DNA of 64,000 nucleotides from Halomonas sp. I5-271120 (GTDB lineage: Bacteria; Pseudomonadota; Gammaproteobacteria; Pseudomonadales; Halomonadaceae): positions 1,984,001-2,048,000 of the forward strand of contig NZ_CP130701.1 of NCBI RefSeq assembly GCF_030553075.1, given 5' to 3'. The translations under genes and the position numbers were made by a program. Below, piece after piece: positions 50,862 through 61,664 of this stretch. Position 1 is the first letter of the stretch, and every line of letters starts with the position of its first letter. The notes beneath the pieces were generated by a model that was not told the origin of the DNA, did no database searches, and saw only the letters and a list, made by a program, of their open reading frames with translations.

Positions 50862-51836
50862 TCAGGTCTGCCGGTCGACTGCCAGATGGGTCAGTTCGGC
50901 CATGGTGTCGCGATAGACGCTGGGCGGCAGGGCATCGAGTTCGGCCAGAGCCTGGTCGGCCATGGCCACGGCTCGCTCGCGGGTGTACTCCAGCGCGCCG
51001 GTCTCGCGCACGATGGTGAGCACTTCGTCGAGGTGGTCGAGGCCGCCCTCGCGGATCGCCCGTCGGATCAGCTTGGCCTGCTCGGGGGTGCCCTTGGCCA
51101 TGGCCTGGATCAGCGGCAGAGTCGGCTTGCCTTCGGCGAGGTCGTCGCCGACATTCTTGCCCATCGCCTTGGCATCGCCCTGATAGTCGAGCAAATCGTC
51201 GACCAGTTGGAAGGCCAGGCCCAGGTAGCGGCCGAAGCGCTGCAGGGCGGCTTCCTGCTCGGCGTTGGCGCCGGCGAGAATCGCGCCGCTGTGGCTGGCG
51301 GCCTCGAAGAGCATGGCGGTCTTGCCCTGGATGGTCTCGAAGTAGGCGGCTTCGTCGATGTCGGGATTGCCGATATTGGTCAGCTGCAGCACTTCGCCTT
51401 CGGCAATGGTGCAGGTCGCGCCGGAGAGCACTTCCATGACCCGCATCGAGCCCACTTCGACCATCATCTGGAAGGAGCGGGAATAGAGGAAGTCACCGAC
51501 CAGCACCGAGGGCGCGTTGCCCCAGGCATCGTTGGCGGTAGTCTTACCACGGCGCATGTGCGATTCGTCGACCACGTCGTCGTGGAGCAGCGTCGAGGTG
51601 TGCATGAACTCGATCAGCGTCGCCAGGGTGATGTGGCGGTTGCCATCATAGCCAAGCGAACGGGCAGCCAGCAGCACCAGCAGCGGACGCAGCCGTTTGC
51701 CACCGCTTTCGATGATGTAGTTGCCGATGGTTTCGACGAGCGGGACCCGGGAGGCCAGCTGGGCCAGGATGGTGCGGTTGACGGCGGCGAAGTCCTCGGC
51801 CACCGCCGCATGGATAGGCGACGCTGTAGGCTGCAT
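50862..51836 (-). CDS. ispB: Octaprenyl (polyprenyl) diphosphate synthase IspB
   Basis: Makes the ubiquinone side-chain precursor by adding isopentenyl units. 324 residues from MQPTASPIHAAVAEDFAAVN. First aspartate-rich motif LLHDDVVDES near residue 85 and second FQLVDDLLDYQGD near 210; GGKRLRPLLVLLAA near 45. It is divergent from rplU, the usual order in gammaproteobacteria. Chain length cannot be read with certainty (octa- or nonaprenyl). Confidence 0.95.
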   Translation of the reverse strand: MQPTASPIHAAVAEDFAAVNRTILAQLASRVPLVETIGNYIIESGGKRLRPLLVLLAARSLGYDGNRHITLATLIEFMHTSTLLHDDVVDESHMRRGKTTANDAWGNAPSVLVGDFLYSRSFQMMVEVGSMRVMEVLSGATCTIAEGEVLQLTNIGNPDIDEAAYFETIQGKTAMLFEAASHSGAILAGANAEQEAALQRFGRYLGLAFQLVDDLLDYQGDAKAMGKNVGDDLAEGKPTLPLIQAMAKGTPEQAKLIRRAIREGGLDHLDEVLTIVRETGALEYTRERAVAMADQALAELDALPPSVYRDTMAELTHLAVDRQT

Positions 51837-51963
51837 GGGCTAGCTGCTTGTATAGAGGTGGGAGTCGGCCTTCGTGAGCACTGTGGGCCTGTATGATGGC
51901 GCTTATGCTATGGGCCCCCCGGTAGGGCGTCAAGCTGGGCGCCGTCCGGGAAATGAGGCCGAC

Positions 51964-51992
51964 TTGCTTGACAGGTGCGAGGCGATTATAAT
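51964..51992 (+). promoter_or_regulatory. Sigma-70 promoter for rplU-rpmA
   Basis: Perfect -10 TATAAT at 51987-51992. The -35 is either TTGCTT at 51964 (17-bp spacer) or, less likely, the consensus TTGACA at 51968 with only 13 bp. Start site near 52000, about 100 nt before rplU. Confidence 0.65.
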
Positions 51993-52097
51993 CCCGCACC
52001 CGACTCATCATGCTCCCTGTCAGATGGCTGCCAAAAGGGGCGCCACTCGCCGCAGGTCGATGAAGAGCTCAACCCGATGAGTGTTTGGAGATACGCT

Positions 52098-52409
52098 ATG
52101 TACGCAGTTATCAAGAGCGGTGGCAAGCAGTACCGCGTTCAGGAAGGTCAGACCCTGAAGCTCGAGAAGCTGGAAGTGGCCACCGGCGAAAGCCTGCAGT
52201 TTGACGAAGTGCTGATGGTCGCCGATGGCGATGACGTCAAGGTTGGCGCTCCGCTGGTCGAAGGTGCCAAAGTGGCGGCAGAAGTCGTCTCTCATGGCCG
52301 TGGCGATAAGGTGTCGATCATTAAGTTCCGTCGCCGTAAGCACTCCATGAAGCGTCAGGGCCACCGTCAGTGGTTCACCGAAGTCAAGATCACTGGTATC
52401 TCTGCCTAA
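52098..52409 (+). CDS. rplU: 50S ribosomal protein L21
   Basis: 103 residues, [20 protein letters not shown], with the C-terminal [20 protein letters not shown] signature; binds 23S rRNA. The ATG at 52098 follows GGAG. Cotranscribed with rpmA 33 bp downstream. Confidence 0.98.
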   Translation: MYAVIKSGGKQYRVQEGQTLKLEKLEVATGESLQFDEVLMVADGDDVKVGAPLVEGAKVAAEVVSHGRGDKVSIIKFRRRKHSMKRQGHRQWFTEVKITGISA

Positions 52410-52442
52410 GCGCAGCGGTTCCCCTTACAGGAGGTTTTCGTA

Positions 52443-52700
52443 ATGGCACATAAGAAGGCGGCGGGCTCTACCCGCAACGGTCGCGATTCCGAATCCAAGC
52501 GCCTTGGTGTGAAACTGTTCGGCGGTCAGGCCGTCGCACCGGGTAACATCATCGTGCGTCAGCGTGGCACCAAGTTCCACGCCGGCACCGGCGTTGGCAT
52601 CGGCAAGGATCACACCCTCTTCGCTCTGGAAGAAGGCGTGATCAAGTTCGAGACCAAGGGTCCGAAAAGCCGCAAGTTCGTGACTGTCGTCTCTGCCTGA
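52443..52700 (+). CDS. rpmA: 50S ribosomal protein L27
   Basis: 85 residues, [20 protein letters not shown]; its N-terminus reaches the peptidyl-transferase centre. [17 protein letters not shown] is the family signature. AGGAGG precedes the ATG. A terminator follows directly. Confidence 0.98.
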   Translation: MAHKKAAGSTRNGRDSESKRLGVKLFGGQAVAPGNIIVRQRGTKFHAGTGVGIGKDHTLFALEEGVIKFETKGPKSRKFVTVVSA

Positions 52701-52720
52701 GACGCCGCGAACCTGCAGTG

Positions 52721-52750
52721 AAAAAGGCCCCGCCCCGGCGGGGCCTTTTC
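52721..52750. terminator. Rho-independent terminator after rpmA
   Basis: AAAAGGCCCCGCC, CC loop, GGCGGGGCCTTTT. It partly separates rplU-rpmA from obgE. Confidence 0.9.
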
Positions 52751-52787
52751 GTATCATGACGGTAATATCCCGTCAGGAGAGTGAGAG

Positions 52788-53978
52788 ATGCAGTTCCTCG
52801 ACGAAGCCTCGGTCATCGTTGAAGCCGGCAACGGCGGCAACGGCTGCCTGAGCTTCCGGCGCGAGAAGTACGTGCCCAAGGGTGGCCCGGATGGCGGCGA
52901 TGGCGGCCATGGCGGTTGCGTCTACCTGATCGGTGACGACGCCCTTAATACCCTGATCGACTTCAAGTACCAGCGCTTCTACAAGGCTCCGAACGGGCGG
53001 CCCGGTCAGGGCCGGCAGATGAGCGGCCGCGCCGGCGAGGACCTGCACGTCAAGGTGCCGGTAGGGACCACGGTGATCGACGAGGATACCCTCGAGGTGA
53101 TCGCCGACGTCACCGAGATCGGTCAGGTGGTGCTGGTCGCCCAAGGCGGCCGCCGGGGGCTGGGTAACATCCATTTCAAGTCCTCGACCAACCGTGCGCC
53201 CCGCCGTACCACGCCGGGCACCGAAGGCGAGCGCCGCAACCTGCGCTTCGAGATGAAGGTGATGGCGGATGTCGGCCTGCTGGGCATGCCCAATGCCGGC
53301 AAGTCGACCCTGATTCGTGCGGTCTCGGCGGCCAAGCCCAAGGTCGCCAACTATCCGTTCACCACCCTGGTGCCGAACCTTGGGGTGGTGAAGCTCGGTC
53401 AGCATCAGCACTTCGTGATGGCCGACGTGCCGGGGTTGATCGAAGGCGCGTCCGACGGCGCCGGCCTCGGACTGCGCTTTCTCAAGCACTTGACCCGGAC
53501 CCGCCTGCTGCTGCACGTCGTCGATGTGGCGCCGTTTGATGAGACCGACCCGGTGGAATCCGCCGAAGCGATCGTGCACGAGCTCGAGACCTTTTCTCAG
53601 GCGCTGTCCGAGCGGCCGCGCTGGCTTGTGCTCAATAAGCTCGACCTGCTGCCCGAAGACGACCGGCAGGCGGTGGCCGACAAAATCGTCGAACGCCTCG
53701 GCTGGCAGGGGCCGGTATTCCGTATCTCGGCAATCTCCGGCGAGGGCTGTGATTCGCTGGTGCAGTCAGTTTATCGCTGGCTGACCGAGCAGCGTCGTCT
53801 CGAGAATGAGGACGAGGCCGTCGCTGAGCACGAGCGCGAGATGCGTGAGCGCATGGAGCGCGAGTCAGTAGCGCGCACCGAGGCGCGGCTGGGCCGCAAG
53901 CGCAAAACCTTCGGTGACGACGATGATGACGATTTCGACGACGATGATTACGATGTCGAGGTCGAGTACGCGCCCTGA
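52788..53978 (+). CDS. obgE: GTPase ObgE/CgtA
   Basis: Ribosome-assembly and stress GTPase, 396 residues. Glycine-rich Obg fold at 1-158 ([20 protein letters not shown]), G domain with GMPNAGKST near 167, DVPG near 214 and NKLD near 283, then a strongly acidic tail ([17 protein letters not shown]). AGGAGAGTGAG precedes the ATG. Confidence 0.97.
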   Translation: MQFLDEASVIVEAGNGGNGCLSFRREKYVPKGGPDGGDGGHGGCVYLIGDDALNTLIDFKYQRFYKAPNGRPGQGRQMSGRAGEDLHVKVPVGTTVIDEDTLEVIADVTEIGQVVLVAQGGRRGLGNIHFKSSTNRAPRRTTPGTEGERRNLRFEMKVMADVGLLGMPNAGKSTLIRAVSAAKPKVANYPFTTLVPNLGVVKLGQHQHFVMADVPGLIEGASDGAGLGLRFLKHLTRTRLLLHVVDVAPFDETDPVESAEAIVHELETFSQALSERPRWLVLNKLDLLPEDDRQAVADKIVERLGWQGPVFRISAISGEGCDSLVQSVYRWLTEQRRLENEDEAVAEHEREMRERMERESVARTEARLGRKRKTFGDDDDDDFDDDDYDVEVEYAP

Positions 53979-54067
53979 TTGTGCGATGTCAGGTCGTGTG
54001 ATGGCGGTTGGCCGCTGACGCATCGGGCAATATTGGGTCGGACCGTGTCGGACTGGGAGAGCAGGGA

Positions 54068-55207
54068 ATGACGGGCAGTGAGCAGGCGCCGGGGCGGGAT
54101 GCCCTGGCCGGTGCGCGGCGAGTGGTGGTGAAGATCGGCAGCGCCCTGTTGACCAACGACGGTCGCGGCCTCGACGAGGCGGCGATCGGCGGCTGGGTCG
54201 ATCAGATCGCCGAGCTGCACCGCCGCGGAATCGAAGTGGTGCTGGTGTCTTCCGGCGCCGTGGCCGCCGGCATGGTGCGTCTGGGTTGGCAGGCACGGCC
54301 CAGCGCCGTGCATGCGCTGCAGGCCGCTGCCGCGGTGGGGCAGAACGTGCTCACCGAGTGCTATGAAGGCCACTTCGACCGGCATGGTGTGCTGACCGCG
54401 CAGATCCTGCTCACCCACGACGATCTCTCCAACCGCAAGCGCTACCTGAACGCCCGCTCGGCACTGCGGACGCTGGTGGAGCTGCGGGTGGTGCCGGTGG
54501 TCAACGAGAACGATACCGTGGTCACCGATGAGATCCGCTTCGGCGATAACGACACCCTGGGGGCGCTGGTCGCCAACCTGCTCGAAGCCGATGCGCTGAT
54601 CATCCTCACCGATCAGGAAGGACTTTTCGACGCTGATCCGCGCCATAACCCCCAGGCGAGCCTGATCCCCGAGGCCCGCGCCGATGATGCGCGGCTGACG
54701 GCGATGGCTGGCGGCGGCGGTGTGCTAGGGCGCGGCGGCATGGCAACCAAAGTGCGGGCGGCGCGCCTGGCGGCTCGTTCCGGGGCGGTCACCGCCATCG
54801 CCAGCGGTCGCCAGCCCGAGGTGCTGACACGCCTGATCGAAGGCGAGCGGTTGGGCACGCTGCTGCGCCCGGAGCAGGCGCCGATTGCTGCCCGCAAGCG
54901 CTGGCTGGCCGGTCAGCTGCAGGTGCGTGGCCGCCTGACGCTGGATGCCGGAGCAGTGACGGTGCTGCGCGAGCGGGGGTCGAGCCTGCTGCCGGTCGGG
55001 GTCAAGGCGCTCAGCGGCGACTTCGTGCGTGGTGATATGGTGGAGTGCGTCGATGAGCAGGGTCAGCGCATCGCCAAGGGATTGATCAACTATGGCGCCG
55101 AGGATGCCGTGCGCATTCTTGGCAAGCCAAGCCACCAGATCGAGAGCCTGCTCGGCTACATGGAAGCCCCCGAGCTGATCCATCGCGACAACCTGGTGGT
55201 GATATAA
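54068..55207 (+). CDS. proB: Glutamate 5-kinase ProB
   Basis: First step of proline synthesis, phosphorylating glutamate. 379 residues from [20 protein letters not shown]; an upstream in-frame ATG at 54008 lacks conservation. Amino-acid-kinase domain ([43 protein letters not shown]) at 1-260 and PUA domain at about 280-370. Proline is a compatible solute in halophiles. It follows obgE by about 90 bp. Confidence 0.96.
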   Translation: MTGSEQAPGRDALAGARRVVVKIGSALLTNDGRGLDEAAIGGWVDQIAELHRRGIEVVLVSSGAVAAGMVRLGWQARPSAVHALQAAAAVGQNVLTECYEGHFDRHGVLTAQILLTHDDLSNRKRYLNARSALRTLVELRVVPVVNENDTVVTDEIRFGDNDTLGALVANLLEADALIILTDQEGLFDADPRHNPQASLIPEARADDARLTAMAGGGGVLGRGGMATKVRAARLAARSGAVTAIASGRQPEVLTRLIEGERLGTLLRPEQAPIAARKRWLAGQLQVRGRLTLDAGAVTVLRERGSSLLPVGVKALSGDFVRGDMVECVDEQGQRIAKGLINYGAEDAVRILGKPSHQIESLLGYMEAPELIHRDNLVVI

Positions 55208-55453
55208 GGTCGGATGGCGATATGGCGAAGAGCGGTGATGTGATCCCGGGTGGTGAGATAAGGCGCTCGGCCCAGAGGCCGCGCGGGCTGTAGCAAGGGC
55301 AAGGATCGCGTGATAGACTATGCCATCCTCTCAGACACGGCCCGTTTACTTTTACGGCCAAACCGGTTGGGAGCCTTGTGGTTTTCCCAGCAAGGTCAAA
55401 CATTTATAAAGCGTTGCCGGCAAAACCGGTAATGATTCTCCAAGGAGATAACG

Positions 55454-55720
55454 GTGGCAAACACTAAACAAGCTCGTAAGCGCGCTCGTCAGTCAGAAGC
55501 TCGTCGCGTCCTTAAAGCCGGTCAGCGTTCCATGGTGCGTACCTACATCAAGCGCGTCATCAAGGCGATCCAGGGCGGCGACCACAGCCAGGCCATGGCA
55601 GAGTTCAAGACAGCTCAGCCGGTCATCGACCGCATCGCTGACAAGGACGCGCTGTCCAAGAAAAAGGCCGCTCGCATCAAGAGCCGCCTGAACAAGCGAA
55701 TTAAGGCGCTGGCTGCGTAA
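55454..55720 (+). CDS. rpsT: 30S ribosomal protein S20
   Basis: 88 residues, MANTKQARKRARQSEARRVL, Lys/Arg/Ala-rich helices. Starts with GTG behind AAGGAG (E. coli rpsT uses the weak start TTG), which fits the known use of a non-ATG start for autoregulation. Monocistronic. Confidence 0.97.
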   Translation: MANTKQARKRARQSEARRVLKAGQRSMVRTYIKRVIKAIQGGDHSQAMAEFKTAQPVIDRIADKDALSKKKAARIKSRLNKRIKALAA

Positions 55721-55783
55721 GCCGGACGCTGACCTAGGGACATGGCCGGCGCGCCTCGCGCGCCAAGCGCTTAGCCCTCAGGG

Positions 55784-55808
55784 AAAAACCGGCTTCGGCC
55801 GGTTTTTT
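55784..55808. terminator. Rho-independent terminator after rpsT
   Basis: AAAACCGGC-TTCG-GCCGGTTTT followed by more T; a UUCG tetraloop hairpin. Confidence 0.92.
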
Positions 55809-55812
55809 TATG

Positions 55813-55924
55813 GCCGAAACATTTTGTCGCCGAAGCATTTTGTCGTTAGAACATGGTGTTATGGCTGGCATCTCGCTTTTAGTTGAATCCTGGTTTTTAG
55901 TTGAATCCTAGGTTCTAGTCGAAC
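55813..55924. repeat. Two adjoining short tandem repeat arrays upstream of murJ
   Basis: Array 1, 16-bp units: GCCGAAACATTTTGTC (55813), GCCGAAGCATTTTGTC (55829), then a decayed third unit to 55860. Array 2, 18-bp units: CTTTTAGTTGAATCCTGG (55876), TTTTTAGTTGAATCCTAG (55894), then a partial GTTCTAGTCGAAC (55912). They lie between the rpsT terminator and the murJ ribosome site, where the murJ promoter should be. Confidence 0.8.
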
Positions 55925-55943
55925 AAAGAAGGGGCGATCGCGC

Positions 55944-57527
55944 GTGGCTCAGCAAGACCCCACGACATCCTCGGCGGCTCAGCCCGTCGCTCGCGCCGGC
56001 CTGCTGCGCTCGGGGCTGGTGGTCAGCGTCATGACCATGCTTTCGCGAGTGCTGGGGCTGGTGCGCGATGTGGTTATCGCCGCCCTGCTGGGGGCTGGCA
56101 GCGGTGCCGATGCCTTCTTCGTGGCCTTCAAGATTCCCAACTTCCTGCGTCGACTGTTCGCTGAGGGCGCCTTCAATCAGGCCTTCGTGCCGGTGCTCTC
56201 CGAGTACGCGACTCGCCGTACCCGCGAGGAGGTCCGCGAGCTGCTCGATGCAGTGGCCGGCAGCCTGACCGTGGTGCTGGCGCTGATCACGGCGGTAGCG
56301 ATGCTCGCGGCGCCCTGGCTGGTGTGGGTGTTTGCACCAGGCTTCGGCCGCGACCCGGAAAAGCTGGCGATGACCGCCGACATGCTGCGGCTGACCTTTC
56401 CTTATCTGCTGTTGATTTCGCTGACGGCCTTTTCCGGCAGCGTGCTCAATACCTGGAACCGCTTCGCGGTGCCAGCCTTCACGCCGGTGCTGCTCAACCT
56501 GTCGTTGATCGGTGCGGCGCTGTTGCTCACGCCGCTGATGGAAGATCCGGCCATGGCGCTGGCCTGGGGGGTGCTGATTGCCGGTGTCGCCCAGCTCGCC
56601 TTTCAGGCGCCGTTCCTTGCACGGTTGGGGCTTTTACCCAAGCCTTGGCCGTCGTTTGCCCACGAGGGCGTGCGGCGTGTGCTGCGTTTGATGGCGCCGG
56701 CGCTGTTCGGGGTATCTGTGTCCCAGATCAATCTGCTGCTGGACACGGTGCTGGCATCCTTGCTGGCCGCCGGCAGCGTGTCCTGGCTGTATTACTCCGA
56801 CCGTCTGGTCGAGCTGCCGCTTGGCGTGTTCGGGATCGCCATCGGTACGGTGATTCTGCCGGCACTCTCCAAGCGCCACGCCGAGCAGTCCAACGAGCAC
56901 TTCGCGAAGATGCTCGACTGGGCGCTGCGTGCGGTGCTACTGCTGGGCCTGCCCGCAGCGCTGGCGCTTGGCGTGCTGGCCGAACCGCTGTTGATTACCC
57001 TGTTTCACTATGGCGCCATGACCGATCACGACATCGCCATGGCGGCCATGAGCCTGAGGGCCTATGCGTTGGGTCTGGTGGCCTTCATGCTGATCAAGGT
57101 ATTGGCACCGGGCTTTTTTGCCCGCCAGGACACCAAGACGCCGGTCAAGATCGGCATCATTGCCATGGTGGCCAACATGGTCTTCAACCTGCTGCTGATC
57201 TGGCCGCTGGCACATGCCGGTCTGGCGCTGGCCACGGCACTCTCGGCTTTCCTCAATGCCGGCCTGCTGGCTCGCGGGCTGCGCCGCGAGGGCGTGCTGG
57301 TGTTCCAGCCCGGCTGGGGGCGCTTCGCCCTGCAGCTGGGCGGCGGCTGTGTGGTGATGGGGCTGGGGCTCTATCTGCTGGCGCCGAACTGGCAGGTGTG
57401 GCTCGGCTGGGGGCTTTGGCCGCGCGTCGCTACTCTGGCCGCTTTGGTGACCGGCGGGGCCCTGGCCTATTTCGCCTGGCTGGCGGCACTGGGTGTTCGC
57501 CTGCGGCACTTTCGTCTGAATGGCTAG
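55944..57527 (+). CDS. murJ: Lipid II flippase MurJ
   Basis: Moves lipid II across the inner membrane for peptidoglycan synthesis. 527 residues, 14 hydrophobic segments. RSGLVVSVMTMLSRVLGLVR at about 22-41, then GADAFFVAFKIPNFLRRLFAEGAFNQAF, the MviN/MurJ signature. Start GTG (MAQQDPTTSS) behind AAGGGG; no conserved ATG nearer. The last codons (RLNG-stop) are the first unit of a six-unit 15-bp repeat. Confidence 0.96.
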   Translation: MAQQDPTTSSAAQPVARAGLLRSGLVVSVMTMLSRVLGLVRDVVIAALLGAGSGADAFFVAFKIPNFLRRLFAEGAFNQAFVPVLSEYATRRTREEVRELLDAVAGSLTVVLALITAVAMLAAPWLVWVFAPGFGRDPEKLAMTADMLRLTFPYLLLISLTAFSGSVLNTWNRFAVPAFTPVLLNLSLIGAALLLTPLMEDPAMALAWGVLIAGVAQLAFQAPFLARLGLLPKPWPSFAHEGVRRVLRLMAPALFGVSVSQINLLLDTVLASLLAAGSVSWLYYSDRLVELPLGVFGIAIGTVILPALSKRHAEQSNEHFAKMLDWALRAVLLLGLPAALALGVLAEPLLITLFHYGAMTDHDIAMAAMSLRAYALGLVAFMLIKVLAPGFFARQDTKTPVKIGIIAMVANMVFNLLLIWPLAHAGLALATALSAFLNAGLLARGLRREGVLVFQPGWGRFALQLGGGCVVMGLGLYLLAPNWQVWLGWGLWPRVATLAALVTGGALAYFAWLAALGVRLRHFRLNG

Positions 57528-57607
57528 CGTTTGAACGACTAGTGTCTGAATGGCTGGCGTCTGAACGGCCAGCGGTTAAATGGATAGCGGCTTAACGGAT
57601 AGCGATC
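57518..57607. repeat. Six 15-bp tandem repeats starting in the murJ stop codon
   Basis: Units at 57518, 57533, 57548, 57563, 57578 and 57593, from GAATGGCTAGCGTTT to TAACGGATAGCGATC. In murJ's frame the eighth to tenth bases read TAG, TAG, TGG, CAG, TAG, TAG. Divergence is about 20-40 percent between units, so the array is old. Confidence 0.88.
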
Positions 57608-57649
57608 CGGCGCCCGTCGCCATGGATAGGCGCTGGACGGTCGGGCCGT

Positions 57650-57655
57650 TATAAT
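57650..57655 (+). promoter_or_regulatory. -10 element for ribF
   Basis: Perfect TATAAT 31 bp before the ribF start; no good -35. Suggests ribF-ileS-lspA-fkpB can be transcribed from here. Confidence 0.5.
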
Positions 57656-57685
57656 CGATCCCTTTACTTGGCGCGCGAGACACGC

Positions 57686-58819
57686 ATGCGAGTGATTCGA
57701 GGACTACACAATCTGCCCAGGGCACCGCAAGGCTGCGTGGCCACCATCGGCAACTTCGATGGGGTCCATCGTGGCCACCAGGCGATCCTCGATCAGTTGC
57801 GCGAGCGCGCCGCCAAGCTGGGGCTGCCGGTCACGGTGGTGGTCTTCGAGCCTCAGCCGCGGGAGTTCTTCGCAGGCGATCAGGCACCGCCGCGGCTTAC
57901 CCGGTTGCGCGACAAGGCCCGGTTGCTTGCCGAGTGCGGCGCCGATCAGGTGCTGTGCCTGCCGTTCAATGATGCGCTGCGCAGCTTGACCGCGCGACAG
58001 TTCATCGAACGTGTTCTGGTCGCGGGCCTGGGCGTGCGCCATCTGGTGGTCGGCGATGACTTCCGCTTCGGCCGCGAGCGGGACGGAGACTTCTCGCTGC
58101 TGGCCAGGGTGGGCGAGGAGTACGGCTTTGGCGTCGAGCACACGCGCACCTTCCTGCTCGATGACGAGCGCGTTTCAAGCACCCGGGTGCGCACCCTGCT
58201 GGCGAGCGGTAACTTCGCCCAGGCGGCGCGCATGCTGGGGCGGCCCTATCGGCTCGCCGGGCGCGTGATCGTCGACCAGCAGCTTGGCCGCACCATTGGA
58301 GTGCCCACCGCCAACGTGCCGCTGCTGCCTCAGCCCTTGGCACTGCGCGGCGTCTATGCGGTGGTCACTGAACTGACCGATGGTCGCCGCCTGCCCGGGG
58401 TGGCCAACATCGGCTGGCGACCCACGGTGGGCAGCACTCGACCGGTGCTTGAAGTGCATCTGTTCGATGTGAACGAGGATCTCTACGGCCAGCGGCTGCG
58501 GGTCTACCCTTGCGCCCGGCTGCGTGGCGAGATCACCTTCGATGGGCTGGAGGCCCTTAAGCAGCAGATCACCGTCGACCAGGCCCAGGCGCGGCATTAT
58601 TTCGCACGCCATGGCTCGATAGCGACGACAGCAGCGACAACGCATGAAAGCGAGGCGCGACAGGACGTTGCTGGCCCCGCTGATGACGCGGCACCTTCCG
58701 CTGCCTCCTCAATTGCACGTTCTACCGGACTTCCTCTGGCATCGGCGCCGATGGCGCGCGAAGCCGCGACTTCTGACTCCTCGGTGGGCCCGGCCCCTAC
58801 CGACCAAGATGACGGCTGA
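57686..58819 (+). CDS. ribF: Bifunctional riboflavin kinase / FAD synthetase RibF
   Basis: Makes FMN and FAD. 377 residues. N-terminal adenylyltransferase domain ([16 protein letters not shown] at 19-34; [13 protein letters not shown] near 122), C-terminal kinase domain ([10 protein letters not shown] near 205). The family usually ends near 310-320; here about 65 extra residues of Ala/Ser/Thr-rich tail follow ARHYFARHG. The tail covers the region just before ileS. A TTG at 57668 is in frame; ATG 57686 is preferred. Confidence 0.95.
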   Translation: MRVIRGLHNLPRAPQGCVATIGNFDGVHRGHQAILDQLRERAAKLGLPVTVVVFEPQPREFFAGDQAPPRLTRLRDKARLLAECGADQVLCLPFNDALRSLTARQFIERVLVAGLGVRHLVVGDDFRFGRERDGDFSLLARVGEEYGFGVEHTRTFLLDDERVSSTRVRTLLASGNFAQAARMLGRPYRLAGRVIVDQQLGRTIGVPTANVPLLPQPLALRGVYAVVTELTDGRRLPGVANIGWRPTVGSTRPVLEVHLFDVNEDLYGQRLRVYPCARLRGEITFDGLEALKQQITVDQAQARHYFARHGSIATTAATTHESEARQDVAGPADDAAPSAASSIARSTGLPLASAPMAREAATSDSSVGPAPTDQDDG

Positions 58820-58829
58820 CCCCAAGGCT

Positions 58830-61664
58830 ATGAGCGATTACAAGCACACACTGAATCTGCCCGAGACCGACTTCCCGATGCGCGGGATGCTGCCCAAGCG
58901 AGAGCCCGCCCGGGTAGCTCGCTGGCAGGAAATGGATCTCTACCAGCGCCTGCGCGAGGCGCGCAAGGGCCGTGAGAGCTTCGTGCTTCACGATGGCCCT
59001 CCCTATGCCAATGGCAGCATTCACATCGGCCATGCCGTCAACAAGATCCTCAAGGACATCATCGTCAAGTCGAAGAGCCTTGCCGGCTACGATGCGCCCT
59101 ATGTGCCCGGCTGGGACTGTCATGGCCTGCCTATCGAACACAAGGTCGAGACCACTCATGGCAAGCGTCTGGAGCCGCAGCGGGCCCGCGAGCTTTGCCG
59201 CGAGTATGCCGGCGAGCAGATCCTGGGCCAGCTTCAGGACTTCGTGCGCTTGGGCGTGATCGGCGACTGGGACAACCCCTACCGCACCATGGACTTCGTC
59301 AACGAGGCCGGCGAGATCCGCGCGCTGGCCGAGATGGTCAAGGGCGGCTATGTCTTCAAGGGCCTGAAACCGGTCAACTGGTGCTTCGACTGCGGCTCGG
59401 CGCTGGCCGAAGCCGAGGTGGAGTACGCCGACAAGAAGTCCGAAGCCATCGACGTGGCCTTCCCGAGCGGCAATGACGCCAAGCTGGCCGCGGCCTTTGG
59501 CCTCGCCGAGCTTTCCAAGCCCGCCGCGGTAGTGATCTGGACCACCACGCCCTGGACTATCCCCGCCAACCAGGCACTCAACGTCCATCCGGAGTTCAAC
59601 TACGCCCTGGTCGACGTGGGCGATCGCCTGCTGCTGCTGGCCGAGGACCTGGTCGAGAGCTGCCTCGCGCGCTTCGGCCTGGAAGGCGAGGTCGTCGCCA
59701 CTACCCGCGGCGAGGCCCTCGACCTGATCGAGTTCCGTCACCCGCTCTACGCCCGTGCCTCGACGGTTCATCTGGCCGACTACGTCACCTGTGACGAGGG
59801 CAGCACCGGCATCGTGCACTCCTCGCCGACTCATGGCGTGGACGACTTCAATACCTGCCGCGCCTATGGCCTGGAATTCGATGACTTCATCAGCCCGGTG
59901 CAGGGCGATGGCGTCTACGTCGATGACCTGCCGATGTTCGGCGGCATGATGATCTGGAAGGCCAACCCGAAGATCGTCGCGGCCTTGGATGAGGCCGGTG
60001 CACTGATGGCTCACAAGACCATCACCCACAGCTACATGCACTGCTGGCGCCACAAGACGCCGATCATCTACCGCGCCACGGCGCAGTGGTTCGTCGGCAT
60101 GGACGTCACCGCCCGCGACGGCCGTACCCTGCGCGAAGCGGCGCTCGACGGCATCGAGCAGACGCAGTTCGTGCCGGCCTGGGGCAAGGCGCGCCTGCAC
60201 TCGATGATCGCCAACCGCCCGGACTGGTGCATCTCCCGCCAGCGCAACTGGGGCGTGCCGATCCCGTTCTTCCTGCACAAGCAGACCGGCGAGCTGCACC
60301 CGCGCACCGTCGAGCTGATGGAAGACGTCGCCAAGCGCGTCGAGGTCGAGGGCATCGATGCCTGGTTCCGCCTGACGCCCGCCGAGTTGCTCGGCGATGA
60401 GGCGGCCGACTACGAGAAGGTCACCGACACCCTGGACGTGTGGTTCGATTCCGGCACCACCCACTGGCACGTGTTGCGCCACTCCCATCCGCTCGGCCAC
60501 GCCGAAGGCCCGCGGGCGGATCTGTACCTCGAGGGCTCGGATCAGCACCGCGGCTGGTTCCATTCCTCGTTACTGACCGGCTGCGCCATCGACGGCCACC
60601 CGCCGTATCGAGGCCTGCTGACCCACGGCTTCACCGTCGATGCCCAAGGCCGCAAGATGTCCAAGTCGATGGGCAACGTCGTCGCGCCCCAGGAAGTCAT
60701 GGACAAGCTCGGCGCCGACATCCTGCGCCTGTGGGTGGCCTCCACCGACTATTCCGGCGAGATGGCGGTCTCCGACGAGATCTTGAAGCGCACCGCCGAC
60801 GTCTACCGTCGTATTCGCAACACCTCGCGCTTCCTGCTCGCCAACCTCAACGGCTTCGAGCCCCAGCGTGACGCCGTGGCCTTCGAGGACATGCTGGCGC
60901 TGGACCAGTGGGTGGTCGACCGAGCCGCCCAGCTGCAGGCGCGCATCGAGACCGCCTATGAAGAGTATCGCTTCCTCGATGTCTATCAGCAGGTGCATTC
61001 CTTCTGCTCGCTGGAACTCGGTGGCTTCTACCTGGACGTGATCAAGGATCGCCAGTACACCACCCAGCGCGATTCGCTGGCTCGGCGCAGTGCCCAGACG
61101 GCGCTCTATCGGGTGGTCGAGGCACTGGCGCGTTGGGTCGCGCCGATCCTGTCGTTCACCGCCGAGGAAATCTACGAGAACATTCCCGGCAAGCGTTCCG
61201 AGAGCGTGCTGCTCGAGACCTATTTCGAGGGGCTCTCCACGCTTGCCGCGGACGCGCCGCTGGGTCGCGAGTTCTGGTCCCGGGTGCTCGAGGTCAAGCA
61301 GGCAGTCAACAAGTGCCTGGAAGACGCCCGCAACGCCAAGCAGATCAAGAACGGCCTGGCCGCCGAGGTGACGCTCTACGTCGATGATGCCCTCGAGGCG
61401 ACCCTTGCCAAGCTCGGCGATGAGCTGCGCTTCGTGCTGCTGACCAGCGACGTGCGCCTGGCACCGTTGGCGGAAGGCGGCGCTGCTGAGGCCACCGAGC
61501 TCGAGGGCCTCAAGGTCAGCGTCGTGGAAAGCGCCAACACCAAGTGCGAGCGCTGCTGGCACCATCGCGAAGACGTGGGTAGCCACCCCGAGCACCCGGA
61601 CCTTTGCGGGCGCTGCATCACCAACCTGCCTGACGGACCCGGCGAGACACGTCACTATGCCTGA
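58830..61664 (+). CDS. ileS: Isoleucyl-tRNA synthetase
   Basis: Charges tRNA-Ile. 944 residues from [19 protein letters not shown], the E. coli-like N-terminus; the frame opens earlier (58644) inside ribF but that part is not IleS. HIGH motif [11 protein letters not shown] near 58, KMSKS near 608, and the C-terminal zinc site [20 protein letters not shown] followed by CGRC. Bacterial type. It starts 10 bp after ribF. Confidence 0.98.
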   Translation: MSDYKHTLNLPETDFPMRGMLPKREPARVARWQEMDLYQRLREARKGRESFVLHDGPPYANGSIHIGHAVNKILKDIIVKSKSLAGYDAPYVPGWDCHGLPIEHKVETTHGKRLEPQRARELCREYAGEQILGQLQDFVRLGVIGDWDNPYRTMDFVNEAGEIRALAEMVKGGYVFKGLKPVNWCFDCGSALAEAEVEYADKKSEAIDVAFPSGNDAKLAAAFGLAELSKPAAVVIWTTTPWTIPANQALNVHPEFNYALVDVGDRLLLLAEDLVESCLARFGLEGEVVATTRGEALDLIEFRHPLYARASTVHLADYVTCDEGSTGIVHSSPTHGVDDFNTCRAYGLEFDDFISPVQGDGVYVDDLPMFGGMMIWKANPKIVAALDEAGALMAHKTITHSYMHCWRHKTPIIYRATAQWFVGMDVTARDGRTLREAALDGIEQTQFVPAWGKARLHSMIANRPDWCISRQRNWGVPIPFFLHKQTGELHPRTVELMEDVAKRVEVEGIDAWFRLTPAELLGDEAADYEKVTDTLDVWFDSGTTHWHVLRHSHPLGHAEGPRADLYLEGSDQHRGWFHSSLLTGCAIDGHPPYRGLLTHGFTVDAQGRKMSKSMGNVVAPQEVMDKLGADILRLWVASTDYSGEMAVSDEILKRTADVYRRIRNTSRFLLANLNGFEPQRDAVAFEDMLALDQWVVDRAAQLQARIETAYEEYRFLDVYQQVHSFCSLELGGFYLDVIKDRQYTTQRDSLARRSAQTALYRVVEALARWVAPILSFTAEEIYENIPGKRSESVLLETYFEGLSTLAADAPLGREFWSRVLEVKQAVNKCLEDARNAKQIKNGLAAEVTLYVDDALEATLAKLGDELRFVLLTSDVRLAPLAEGGAAEATELEGLKVSVVESANTKCERCWHHREDVGSHPEHPDLCGRCITNLPDGPGETRHYA

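Noticed and set aside
58797..60563. 588-codon minus-strand frame opposite ileS
   Set aside because: Shadow frame; ileS has every synthetase motif on the plus strand.
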